A stretch of DNA of 57,920 bases, from positions 1 through 57,920 of the forward strand of contig JANYCH010000285.1 of assembly GCA_025360395.1 (NCBI GenBank). Direction: 5' to 3'. Position numbers and translations under genes: made by a program. Under the pieces are notes generated by a model that saw nothing but the letters and a program-made list of their open reading frames with translations, did not search any database and had not been told where the DNA came from. This document shows positions 26,497 to 34,809 of this stretch, in pieces (within the stretch, counting starts at the first letter, position 1; every line of letters starts with the position of its first letter). Source of the stretch: Cytophagales bacterium (GTDB taxonomy: Bacteria; Bacteroidota; Bacteroidia; Cytophagales; UBA9547).

Positions 26497-27504
26497 ATGA
26501 TTATTCAAACAGATATTTGCATTATAGGTGCCGGGCCAGTGGGGTTATTTGCAGTATTTGAAGCAGGGCTTTTAAAAATGAGATGTCACCTTGTAGACGC
26601 ATTGCCTCAGATTGGTGGTCAGCTTTCAGAGATATATCCGAAAAAACCAATTTATGATATTCCTGGGTTCCCTGAAATACTTGCACATGAACTGGTTGAA
26701 AACCTGAGAAAACAAATAGAACCTTTTACACCCAGTTTTACCCTTGGAGAAAGGGTAGAAACCCTTGAGCGATTGGAGGGTAACAGTTTCCGTCTTACCA
26801 CTTCTGATAAAACAGAAATAAATGCCAAAGTTGTGGTAATTGCCGGTGGACTTGGATGTTTTGAGCCAAGAAAACCTGAAATCCAAAATCTTGAAATGTT
26901 CGAAGGAAAAGGAGTTAATTATATAGTAAAAGATCCTGAATTATTTCGTGATAAGAGGATTATGATTGCAGGAGGAGGCGATTCTGCCCTCGACTGGACT
27001 ATTTATCTTTCCAATATTGCCAAAGAAATAACCCTTGTACATAGAAACGAATCTTTCAGGGGTGCACCCGACTCGGCAGAAAAAGTTGTGGAATTGGCAA
27101 AGGAAGGTAGAATTAACCTGCTATTAAGTACGAATCTGGATTCTCTGAAAGGTAATGGTGTTTTAGCCTCTGTGTCAGTAACTGATAAGAACAAAACTGT
27201 ACATGAAATTGAAGTTGACAACCTTATTCCCTTATTTGGTTTAAGTCCTAAGTTGGGCCCACTTGCAGACTGGGGATTAAATATTGACAAATCTGCTATT
27301 GAAGTAAATACCAAAGATTATAGCACTAATATTCCGGGAGTGTATGCAATTGGGGATATTAACACATACGAAGGAAAATTAAAACTTATTTTGTGTGGGT
27401 TCCACGAAGGAGCTATCATGATGCAAAGTGCTTTCAGACATGTATATCCTGAACAAAAGCTGAGTTTTAAATACACTACAGTGAATGGCGTAAATGCTTT
27501 TTAA
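26497..27504 (+). CDS. Ferredoxin--NADP reductase, thioredoxin-reductase-like type
   Basis: A 335-residue flavoprotein with an N-terminal FAD site (IIGAGPVGLF, 9-18), the IGGQLSEIYPKKPIYDIPGFP segment typical of this class, an NADP site (IAGGGDSALDW) and a C-terminal GDINTYEGKLKLILCGFHEGA. The CxxC of thioredoxin reductase is absent, which separates the ferredoxin reductases from it. A 2Fe-2S ferredoxin gene starts one nt after its stop, so this pair probably forms an electron-transfer unit, for example for Fe-S or radical enzymes. Confidence 0.9.
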   Translation: MIIQTDICIIGAGPVGLFAVFEAGLLKMRCHLVDALPQIGGQLSEIYPKKPIYDIPGFPEILAHELVENLRKQIEPFTPSFTLGERVETLERLEGNSFRLTTSDKTEINAKVVVIAGGLGCFEPRKPEIQNLEMFEGKGVNYIVKDPELFRDKRIMIAGGGDSALDWTIYLSNIAKEITLVHRNESFRGAPDSAEKVVELAKEGRINLLLSTNLDSLKGNGVLASVSVTDKNKTVHEIEVDNLIPLFGLSPKLGPLADWGLNIDKSAIEVNTKDYSTNIPGVYAIGDINTYEGKLKLILCGFHEGAIMMQSAFRHVYPEQKLSFKYTTVNGVNAF

Positions 27505-27505
27505 C

Positions 27506-27820
27506 ATGATAAATTTTGAAGTTGAAAATAGTGCTGGTAACCAAGAATTGATTGAAGTTCCGGAAGGCATTGATCTTAGTTTGATGGAAGTGCTGAAAGG
27601 ATCCGGCTATCCTATACTAGCTACTTGTGGGGGAATGGCATTGTGCGCTACCTGCCGGATTGAAGTAATTTCAGGAGAAGAGAATTTGCCCGAACCTCAG
27701 GATAACGAGTTGGATATGCTTGATACGCTTCCAGATGCGGGCCCACAAACCCGGCTTTCATGCCAAATAAAGATTGGGGAAAATTTAAATGGGTTGAGAT
27801 TTAAATTTTTGGCAGAGTAA
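27506..27820 (+). CDS. 2Fe-2S ferredoxin, adrenodoxin type
   Basis: A 104-residue protein from ATG 27506 (an ATG at 27494 would overlap the reductase by 11 nt and add four residues). Cluster ligands are Cys41, Cys47, Cys50 and Cys86, giving C-x5-C-x2-C, the vertebrate/bacterial adrenodoxin pattern, with the LSC(Q) late Cys. The acidic stretch NLPEPQDNELDMLD fits a docking surface. It is the expected partner of the reductase immediately upstream and its stop is only 43 nt from the end of thiG. Confidence 0.9.
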   Translation: MINFEVENSAGNQELIEVPEGIDLSLMEVLKGSGYPILATCGGMALCATCRIEVISGEENLPEPQDNELDMLDTLPDAGPQTRLSCQIKIGENLNGLRFKFLAE

Positions 27821-27863
27821 CTGCAACTGGGTAGTATTGGCTTTATGGCTGGCCATTGACAAA

Positions 27864-28631
27864 TCATTCTAAAAAACTGGTTAAAGGACTGCTCGCTTCT
27901 GCAAACCTACCCTGACGGGCAAGTTTGGCAAGAAATGCTATTCTTCCTGCTTCAACTGCCATTTTAAATGCTTGGGCCATTTGTATTGGGTTTTTAGAAA
28001 CAGCAATGGCCGTATTTACCAATACTGCATCAGCGCCAATTTCCATTGCTTTTGCTGCATCAGAAGGTGCTCCAATTCCTGCATCTATTATAACCGGAAC
28101 CTTGCTTTGATCTATTATAATTTCCAGGAAATCTATTGTTCTTAAACCTTTGTTGCTTCCAATCGGAGAACCTAATGGCATGACAGCTGAAGTGCCTGCT
28201 TCTTCCAGCCTTTTACAAAGTACAGGATCAGCATGAATATATGGTAAAACAATGAAACCAAGTTTAGACAATTCTTCACATGCTTTCAAAGTTTCAATCG
28301 GATCGGGCATTAAATATTTTGGGTCTGGATGGATTTCCAGTTTTAACCAGTTGGTTTCCAATGCTTCTCTGGCAAGTTGAGCTGCAAAAACAGCTTCTTT
28401 AGCCGTTCTTACACCTGAAGTATTGGGTAAAAGGTTGAATTGAGGATGTCTTAAATGAATTAAAATATCATCTTGTTTATTGCCAACATCCACTCTTTTC
28501 AAAGCAACAGTAACTAATTCAGTCCCTGAGGCTAAAAGCGATTTTTCCATTAATTCAGAAGAACTGAATTTACCTGTCCCGGTAAAAAGACGGGAATTAA
28601 ATGGTTTGCCTGCTATAATAAGTTGGTCCAT
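27864..28631 (-). CDS. thiG: Thiazole synthase
   Basis: ThiG builds the thiazole ring from deoxyxylulose phosphate, dehydroglycine and ThiS-thiocarboxylate. The Schiff-base Lys is Lys97 in NWLKLEIHPD; MPLGSPIGSNKGL and the late VIIDAGIGAPSDAAKAMEIGADAVLVNTAIA are diagnostic. Length 255 is normal. It is the last gene of the thiamine operon here, 4 nt after thiE, and no dehydroglycine-making thiH or thiO follows it; a ferredoxin gene converges instead. Confidence 0.95.
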   Translation of the reverse strand: MDQLIIAGKPFNSRLFTGTGKFSSSELMEKSLLASGTELVTVALKRVDVGNKQDDILIHLRHPQFNLLPNTSGVRTAKEAVFAAQLAREALETNWLKLEIHPDPKYLMPDPIETLKACEELSKLGFIVLPYIHADPVLCKRLEEAGTSAVMPLGSPIGSNKGLRTIDFLEIIIDQSKVPVIIDAGIGAPSDAAKAMEIGADAVLVNTAIAVSKNPIQMAQAFKMAVEAGRIAFLAKLARQGRFAEASSPLTSFLE

Positions 28632-28635
28632 ACTA

Positions 28636-29250
28636 CTATATCTTGAAATGGGAATGGATTTCTTTTACTTTTTCATTTTTATCAGGTGCATTGGTGATTG
28701 CGCTAGAAATTGCCACGCCGTAGGCCCCAATTTCTAACAGAGGAGCAACGTCTTGACTATCAATGCCTCCGATAGCAATAATAGGTATGGTTTTATGCAC
28801 ATTTCTGAGTTTGGATATAATAGCTTTTATTCCTTCCAACCCTAAAACCGGGTTTAGGTTAGACTTGGTTTTAGTATGATTAAAAGGCCCTAAACCGACA
28901 TAATCAACTCCGGAGTTGATCATCATAATAATGTCTTCGTAGGAGTTTGTGCTACCGCCTATCATGCAATCAGGGCCTACAATTTGTCTTGCTTGTTTTG
29001 GGTGCATATCGTCTTTTCCTAAATGGATGCCATAAGCCCTAATGGCAAATGCTATTTCAGGAATATCATTCACAACTAATTTTACATTGTATTTATCTGT
29101 AATTTCTTTGGCTTTTATTGCCAGTTCCATGTACTCGTTTGCAGAAATATGTTTTGCACGTAGCTGAACAAGTTCGCATCCGGCAGCACAGGCAATTTCA
29201 ATGTTTTCCAAATGCGGTGCCTGAGAAATATAATGTAATCTTGGAATCAT
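28636..29250 (-). CDS. thiE: Thiamine-phosphate synthase
   Basis: Joins HMP-pyrophosphate and thiazole phosphate. The TIM-barrel has QLRAKHIS, KLVVNDIPEIA, GIHLGKDDM and the phosphate-binding late segment IAIGGIDSQDVAPLLEIGAYGVAISSAI. Length 204 is normal. Next gene downstream is thiG and upstream is thiD (19 nt). The second ThiE-like gene at 30043-30672 is more diverged, so this copy is the likely true synthase. Confidence 0.92.
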   Translation of the reverse strand: MIPRLHYISQAPHLENIEIACAAGCELVQLRAKHISANEYMELAIKAKEITDKYNVKLVVNDIPEIAFAIRAYGIHLGKDDMHPKQARQIVGPDCMIGGSTNSYEDIIMMINSGVDYVGLGPFNHTKTKSNLNPVLGLEGIKAIISKLRNVHKTIPIIAIGGIDSQDVAPLLEIGAYGVAISSAITNAPDKNEKVKEIHSHFKI

Positions 29251-29269
29251 GCCTGATTTTATTATTGCT

Positions 29270-30034
29270 TTAAAAGTGATGGTAACCCAGCATTGTTGGG
29301 TTGCTTGTTAGATACCTTGTTACATATTCCTTTGCTAGCAGGGAAGCCTTTTTTATTGGAAAGCCCCTTGCCAGGAAAGCTGTTAAAGCTGATGCAAAGA
29401 CACAACCTGACCCATGTTTGGCTTTCACATCATTTATTTTTGGCCTTAAAGAAAAGTTGTGGGTTGTGGGTTGCGAGTTGTGAGTGAAGACATAGTCATG
29501 CCCTGGCTTACCGGGATTATGTCCTCCTTTTAGGTACACATTTGATAATTTAGAAAGTACTAAGCCTGCCGTTAAGCCATCTTTCTCATCCGCTAGCCAT
29601 GTTGCTTCTAACCAGTTTGGTGTCACCAGAAAAATATCCTTCAGGCATTTCTTCCAGTCGTTAGTTTCTGATGATGTATGGAAATTCATTCCTGCACTTG
29701 CTTTTGTGACCGGGTCCCAAATTATTTTGATTTTGGGATTATAGTTTTTAAGAAATTCTATTATTTCAGATAAAGTTGAAGCATTTTCTAAGAGGCCAAT
29801 TTTAGCATACTCTATTTGGGATTTCCTAAAAAGTATTTCTGTCTGACTTTTGATTTTTTCTACCGAAAGCCATTCAACCTTTTCGAACTCACTTTCATTT
29901 TGCCAGGTCAAGGCAGAAACCACTCCTAAACCATATACTTTGTTTTGCTCAAATGTTTTAATGTCAGCTAATAATCCTGCACCTCCTGATGGATCAAATC
30001 CTGCTATACTTAAAACTACCGGACGGGATTTCAA
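29270..30034 (-). CDS. thiD: HMP / HMP-phosphate kinase
   Basis: Ribokinase-fold kinase of the pyrimidine branch of thiamine synthesis. N-terminal SIAGFDPSGGAGLLADIKTF and late KHGSGCVFASALTAF (catalytic region) are intact; length 254 is about normal. It has no ATG in frame; the start must be TTG at 30034, since an in-frame stop occurs nine codons upstream with no ATG between. A 7-bp-period repeat encodes its THNSQPTTHNF segment, in the loop before the ATP-binding C-terminal part. Confidence 0.92.
   Translation of the reverse strand: MKSRPVVLSIAGFDPSGGAGLLADIKTFEQNKVYGLGVVSALTWQNESEFEKVEWLSVEKIKSQTEILFRKSQIEYAKIGLLENASTLSEIIEFLKNYNPKIKIIWDPVTKASAGMNFHTSSETNDWKKCLKDIFLVTPNWLEATWLADEKDGLTAGLVLSKLSNVYLKGGHNPGKPGHDYVFTHNSQPTTHNFSLRPKINDVKAKHGSGCVFASALTAFLARGFPIKKASLLAKEYVTRYLTSNPTMLGYHHF
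29456..29490. repeat. Heptanucleotide tract inside thiD
   Basis: On the plus strand the units read gttgtgg, gttgtgg, gttgcga, gttgtga, gtgaaga: two identical copies and two one- or two-base variants, then decay. Five 7-bp units (35 nt) shift frame unless compensated, yet the thiD frame is open. In the protein this gives an unusual Thr/His/Asn/Gln stretch. Confidence 0.65.
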
Positions 30035-30042
30035 TTGATGAT

Positions 30043-30672
30043 TTAAAGATTTGATGAATTAATAAAATGCTGGAAATATTGATCTTGAATTGCTTGATAT
30101 TGATTAACTGCCTTATCTGGATTTTGCCACACGGTCCCCAATACAGCAATCCCATCAAATCCGAGTTCTTTCACCTTTTCAATGTTATTTGTTTGAATGC
30201 CACCCAAGGCAATAATTGATGTTGTATAAGTTTCATTATTTAGATCAAATACAGTTTCCGAATTGTAACCAGGTTTGCTGATGCTTTCAAAAACAGGACT
30301 TAAGAAAACATAATCAAATAAGCCATCCGTTTTTTTTAGTTCTTCAATCGAATGAAAGGAAGTACTAAAGGTCAGGTTCTTTTTCTTTATCTCCTTCTTT
30401 AAATTTTGTAATTGTTTAAAATTAAGCCCTTTTCTGTTTTCTTCTTTCAAATGAAGCCCTTTAACATTGTATTTTCCGGCAAGTTCATGGTACTGGTGCA
30501 ATACAATTTTCTTTTTATTTTCAGGAGATATAGATTTTAATATAGACTCGTATTCTTGTTTACTAGAATCAGGCTTCCTTAAGTGAAATGTTTTCAGTCC
30601 TTTATAAAACAAATCCTGTATCATTTCCACTTCAGAATTAATATTGCCAGGATAGGATAGTAGGACAAGCAT
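30043..30672 (-). CDS. Second ThiE/TenI-like protein
   Basis: A 209-residue TIM-barrel of the thiamine-phosphate synthase / TenI family: opening FYKGLKTFHLRKPD, KGLHLKEENRKG, YVFLSPVFESISKPGY and IALGGIQTNNIEKVKELGFDGIAVLGT. The key ThiE residues are less well kept than in thiE of the same operon, which suggests a TenI-like thiazole tautomerase or another accessory role. It lies 8 nt upstream of thiD and downstream of the type IX cargo gene. Confidence 0.75.
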   Translation of the reverse strand: MLVLLSYPGNINSEVEMIQDLFYKGLKTFHLRKPDSSKQEYESILKSISPENKKKIVLHQYHELAGKYNVKGLHLKEENRKGLNFKQLQNLKKEIKKKNLTFSTSFHSIEELKKTDGLFDYVFLSPVFESISKPGYNSETVFDLNNETYTTSIIALGGIQTNNIEKVKELGFDGIAVLGTVWQNPDKAVNQYQAIQDQYFQHFINSSNL

Positions 30673-30731
30673 TATAATTCTAAAGTGTAAATTAATTTTA
30701 TATCAGCTTTAACAAGTTCAATTTTAATTGA

Positions 30732-32369
30732 TCAATTGCTTTTAAATAATTTAAAACAGGATGTCGATTCGGGAGTAATAATGTTAATTAAATACAAGCC
30801 TTGTACAAGGCTTTCTATGTTAAGTATTTTTTCCTCACTTAAACTTTTGTCCATAATTAGAGCACCCTGAATATTTAAAATCTGCACTTTTAAATTAGAT
30901 ATGTTGTCTGGTGCTTCAATAGAAATTGCTTTTGAAGCTGGATTTGGAAATATATTAATTCCATATTTCTCAGCATGTTTTTCTGAAATACCATCAATAA
31001 ATGATAAATCATAGGAAGCAATAAATCCTTTATTATACCCCTCGCTAGTTATAATGTGTGGTTCATCAAGTCCAATATCTTTTACACCCTTGAAAAAACC
31101 TGAGATAAAAAGTCTGTTTTTATTTATAACCCCGAAAGAAAAATCTGCACCATACTTTTTTAAATTTATTAGGTTTCCCAGAGTATCATAAAAAATAATA
31201 AAACCGCAATTTCCTAAACAGTTTAAAGGTAGATCAGTGCCTGCTTTGGTGGTAACTGTCATTCCGCCGGTTGATCCTGTAAGTGCAATTAAACCTTTTT
31301 CCTCCAAATAGCTTACTGAATAGATATTATCTTCATCAATTCCTCCAAGTTGTCTTGCCCAATTAAGGGTTCCATTTTTGTTATATCTGGTTATTAATAT
31401 GTCATTTTTTCCTTTTGAAATGAAAGTTTGAGCAGTTAAAGTAGTGTCAAGTTTAGTTTCAAGACTAAAAGTGGCTATGCTATACAAATTCCCATTATTA
31501 TCTGTAGTGTGACCTTTTATGTAGTGGAAATTTGATTTTCCATTCTGAAAATAATCATTGGGCTGCTGCAAAACAGATATTACTTTTCCAGAAGAATCGT
31601 ACTTTGCAATGAAGGAACGCATATTTACTTTGAATTTTGAGAGTAAAGGAGGTCCTCCCAAATTAAAATCAATATAATTGGTATCACAATATTCAATACA
31701 ATCATTAATGTAAATTGTATTGTCATTATCATTAAAAATTTCATAAGAACATTTTCTGCAAATGGAAGTATTTGAATATTTAAAAATGGTTTTTGACCAC
31801 ATTAAATTTCCGCTTGTATCTATTCTGGCTAACATTCTTTCAAAACCTTTATCGTAATATAAGTAAATGCTATTAAGCTGTATTAGAGATTCAGCATTTG
31901 GCATTTTGTATTTTTTTACCCACTCAAATCGCCCTAATTTCGAATATTTAACAATAAAAGTTGTGCTGTCTCCTGAAGGAGTTAGAATTGATGCATTATT
32001 TTCAGGATCAAAAATGGTTGGGTAGGTGAAATTTCCTATAAGGTAAAAAGAACCATCTTTTTTATTTAAATAAAAATTGCTGGAGTAGTTATTTGGCAAA
32101 GATTTTAAAAAGATATTATTACCTCTTATATCAAATTGGCTTAGGAAAAAGCCATAACTTTTATAGGTATTAACAATATTTCTGTTTCCCAATAAAACAT
32201 TTTTTGTGAACACTCCAGGTAAATATATTTGGTCAAACTCGTCTATTTCTGCTTTTGAAACCAAAGTTGTGCTGTCTCCCTGTAATACAACGCTCCAATT
32301 TAATTTTTGCGCTTTAACATTTAATTGAAGAAGAAAACTTAGAAAGATTACTAAAATGTATTTTATCAT
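30732..32369 (-). CDS. Secreted beta-propeller-type protein with T9SS sorting domain
   Basis: About 545 residues starting at ATG 32369 (MIKYILVIFLSFLLQLNVKAQ, signal peptide); a start eight codons upstream is less likely. The body has repeats like SBBP beta-propeller blades (WVKKYKMPNAESL, WARQLGGIDEDNIYSVSY, GNLYSIATFS) and a C-terminal domain, INIFPNPASKAISIEA with LNIESLVQGLYLINI, typical of type IX secretion type A sorting. A Cys-rich patch (CRKCSYEIF, CIEYC) lies in the middle. It stands between thiC and the TenI-like gene, all on the same strand, with 59 and 48 nt gaps. It has no obvious connection with thiamine. Confidence 0.78.
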   Translation of the reverse strand: MIKYILVIFLSFLLQLNVKAQKLNWSVVLQGDSTTLVSKAEIDEFDQIYLPGVFTKNVLLGNRNIVNTYKSYGFFLSQFDIRGNNIFLKSLPNNYSSNFYLNKKDGSFYLIGNFTYPTIFDPENNASILTPSGDSTTFIVKYSKLGRFEWVKKYKMPNAESLIQLNSIYLYYDKGFERMLARIDTSGNLMWSKTIFKYSNTSICRKCSYEIFNDNDNTIYINDCIEYCDTNYIDFNLGGPPLLSKFKVNMRSFIAKYDSSGKVISVLQQPNDYFQNGKSNFHYIKGHTTDNNGNLYSIATFSLETKLDTTLTAQTFISKGKNDILITRYNKNGTLNWARQLGGIDEDNIYSVSYLEEKGLIALTGSTGGMTVTTKAGTDLPLNCLGNCGFIIFYDTLGNLINLKKYGADFSFGVINKNRLFISGFFKGVKDIGLDEPHIITSEGYNKGFIASYDLSFIDGISEKHAEKYGINIFPNPASKAISIEAPDNISNLKVQILNIQGALIMDKSLSEEKILNIESLVQGLYLINIITPESTSCFKLFKSN

Positions 32370-32417
32370 TATTTGTGTAGTTTGGCCTGGCATTTTACTG
32401 CCAGGTTGATTGTTTCA

Positions 32418-34301
32418 TTACAAATAAATCTCCGCACCAGCATCCTTAAACTCTTTCGCTTTCTCTTCCAAACCTAAGCGCAGTGCTTCATCTTCCTCCA
32501 TACCAATCCTTTCAGCATAATCACGAACATCCTGCGTGATTTTCATAGAACAAAAATGAGGTCCGCACATTGAACAGAAATGGGCAATTTTAGCGCCATC
32601 TGCCGGTAATGTTTCATCATGATACTCACGTGCAGTATCCGGATCAAGGGAAAGGTTAAACTGATCTTCCCATCTGAATTCAAACCTGGCTTTACTTAAG
32701 GCATTGTCGCGATATTGTGCTCCCGGATGTCCTTTGGCCAAATCTGCAGCGTGGGCAGCAATTTTATAAGCCATCACGCCATCTTTTACATCTTTCTTAT
32801 TTGGAAGGCCTAAATGTTCTTTTGGTGTAACATAGCAAAGCATTGCAGTACCAAACCAGCCGATCATGGCAGCTCCGATTGCAGAGGTAATATGGTCATA
32901 ACCAGGCGCAATATCAGTTGTAAGTGGGCCCAAAGTATAAAATGGTGCTTCCTGGCATTCTTTCAACTGTTTGTCCATGTTTTCCTTGATCATGTGCATA
33001 GGTACGTGACCAGGGCCTTCTATCATGGTTTGGATATCGTGTTTCCAGGCAATTTTGGTCAGTTCTCCAAGTGTTTCTAATTCACCAAACTGCGCCTCGT
33101 CATTTGCATCTGCAATAGACCCTGGACGTAAACCGTCGCCCAATGAAAAGGCAACATCATAGGCTTTCATGATATCGCAGATTTCTTCAAAATGCGTGTA
33201 CAGGAAGTTTTCTTTGTGGTGGGCCAGGCACCATTTAGCCATGATAGAACCGCCTCTCGATACAATTCCTGTAACTCTTTTAGCTGTCAAAGGGATGTAT
33301 TTCAAACGGACCCCAGCATGAATAGTGAAATAATCCACTCCTTGTTCTGCCTGCTCAATTAAAGTGTCCCTGAATATTTCCCAGCTAAGGTCTTCTGCTT
33401 TACCGTTTACTTTTTCTAAAGCCTGGTAAATTGGCACAGTTCCAACCGGAACAGGACAGTTTCTGATGATCCATTCCCTTGTTTCATGGATGTTTTTTCC
33501 TGTAGAAAGGTCCATCAAAGTGTCTCCTCCCCAACGACAGCTCCAAACTGCTTTTTCTACTTCTTCTTCTATCGATGAAGAAACTGCTGAATTTCCGATA
33601 TTGGTATTGATTTTAACCAGGAAGTTACGGCCTATGATCATCGGCTCACTTTCCGGGTGATTGATATTGTTTGGAATTATGGCCCTGCCCAATGCAACTT
33701 CAGATCTGACGAATTCTGCTGTTATATGGCTTTTTGGAGTATTGGCACCAAAATTCATTCCTACATGCTGGTGGCCTAGTTCACCTCTTTTATTCTGAGC
33801 AAGAAGTGTATTGTATTCATCTATCCTTTGATTCTCCCGAATAGCAATATATTCCATTTCCTGAGTGATCATTCCATTTTTTGCATAATGCATCTGGCTC
33901 ACATTGGCACCAGGTTTAGCTTTTAAAGGCTTACGTATATGCTCAAAACGAAGGCTGTCCAGGTTTTTATCTGCCATTCTCTGGCGGCAATATTCAGAAG
34001 AAAATTCAGAAAGCTGTTCCACATCGCCACGGCCAAGTATCCATCCTTCACGAAGCCGTTCAAGCCCAAGCTTCAAATCGATAGCTGCATTTGGGTCGGT
34101 ATATGGACCACTTGTATCATAAACAGTTACAGGAATGTTTACCTCAGTTTTACCGTTCATTTTGGTATCTGTTAAGGTAATCTCACGCATTGAAACTTTA
34201 ATGTTATGAATTTTTCCCTGAACATATATTTTCCGTGATCCTGTAAGTGGTGCCCTTGTGATCGTTTGCTGCTGATCTGGTGCTTTGTCTTCTTTTTTCA
34301 T
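32418..34301 (-). CDS. thiC: HMP-phosphate synthase (radical SAM)
   Basis: ThiC rearranges aminoimidazole ribotide to HMP-phosphate using a 4Fe-4S cluster and S-adenosylmethionine. The family-wide TIHAGVRLKYIPLTAKRVTGIVSRGG-type core, EGPGHVPMH, and the C-terminal cluster motif CSMCGPHFC are all present. The length of 627 is typical. Its position directly after thiS and the TPP riboswitch fits control by thiamine pyrophosphate. Confidence 0.97.
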   Translation of the reverse strand: MKKEDKAPDQQQTITRAPLTGSRKIYVQGKIHNIKVSMREITLTDTKMNGKTEVNIPVTVYDTSGPYTDPNAAIDLKLGLERLREGWILGRGDVEQLSEFSSEYCRQRMADKNLDSLRFEHIRKPLKAKPGANVSQMHYAKNGMITQEMEYIAIRENQRIDEYNTLLAQNKRGELGHQHVGMNFGANTPKSHITAEFVRSEVALGRAIIPNNINHPESEPMIIGRNFLVKINTNIGNSAVSSSIEEEVEKAVWSCRWGGDTLMDLSTGKNIHETREWIIRNCPVPVGTVPIYQALEKVNGKAEDLSWEIFRDTLIEQAEQGVDYFTIHAGVRLKYIPLTAKRVTGIVSRGGSIMAKWCLAHHKENFLYTHFEEICDIMKAYDVAFSLGDGLRPGSIADANDEAQFGELETLGELTKIAWKHDIQTMIEGPGHVPMHMIKENMDKQLKECQEAPFYTLGPLTTDIAPGYDHITSAIGAAMIGWFGTAMLCYVTPKEHLGLPNKKDVKDGVMAYKIAAHAADLAKGHPGAQYRDNALSKARFEFRWEDQFNLSLDPDTAREYHDETLPADGAKIAHFCSMCGPHFCSMKITQDVRDYAERIGMEEDEALRLGLEEKAKEFKDAGAEIYL

Positions 34302-34333
34302 ATAAATAACTGTAAGAATGCCTGAATTGAATT

Positions 34334-34361
34334 ATTAACTCTTCACTACTAACTATTAACT
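34334..34361. repeat. Degenerate heptanucleotide tract between thiS and thiC
   Basis: Units attaact, cttcact, actaact, attaact follow directly; the first and last are identical. It lies in the 66-nt gap between the thiS stop and the thiC start. Confidence 0.5.
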
Positions 34362-34367
34362 AAAAAA

Positions 34368-34571
34368 TTATCCTCCCTGACTTGCCTTTATAACCAGTAT
34401 TTTATCGTCTTGCTTTAACTTGAAGTCAGCCCAGGATGATTTGGTAATAACGTTGTTATTGACTGCGACGGCTATTCCTTTTTTCTCAAACAATTGTTGC
34501 TCCCGGAGAAAAGCTTCCAGATGAAGGTTTTCAAAAACAGAAGTTTGATTCCCGTTTAAGTATATGTTCAT
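34368..34571 (-). CDS. thiS: Sulfur carrier protein ThiS
   Basis: A 67-residue ubiquitin-like protein ending in Gly-Gly (ASQGG), where sulfur is loaded as thiocarboxylate for ThiG. The pattern MNIYLNGNQ...LEAFL...GIAVAVNNNVITKSSW...DDKILVIKASQGG is diagnostic. First gene after the riboswitch. The activating enzyme ThiF is not in this operon; TcdA at 20569 is a related but different E1-like enzyme. Confidence 0.93.
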   Translation of the reverse strand: MNIYLNGNQTSVFENLHLEAFLREQQLFEKKGIAVAVNNNVITKSSWADFKLKQDDKILVIKASQGG

Positions 34572-34639
34572 TTAATTATTTTTAAAATGTCCGGTTGGAC
34601 AAAAGAGGGGAGATATATAGATGCTAAAGCATCTGCTCT

Positions 34640-34718
34640 GACTTTTTCCTACGGCGGTATGAGCTGCATCAGGTTCAGAGGGTATATCTCATTCCGCAAT
34701 GCGGAAACCCCTAAAGTC
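34640..34718 (-). promoter_or_regulatory. TPP riboswitch (THI element)
   Basis: On the minus strand the RNA has the diagnostic CTGAACCTGATGCAG segment, TGAGATATACCC before it, and ACCGCCGTAGGAA after. The closing P1 stem is GACTTT (34718-34713) with AAAGTC (34645-34640). It starts 68 nt upstream of thiS, so thiamine pyrophosphate should switch off the whole operon, including the type IX cargo gene if it is cotranscribed. Confidence 0.95.
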
Positions 34719-34809
34719 TATTTCAAATATAGCAATTATATTATAATATTATCACTGCAGATTGCATTCTCTCTTTCAACCGATTTTATACCTGGAATTG
34801 AAATAGAGA

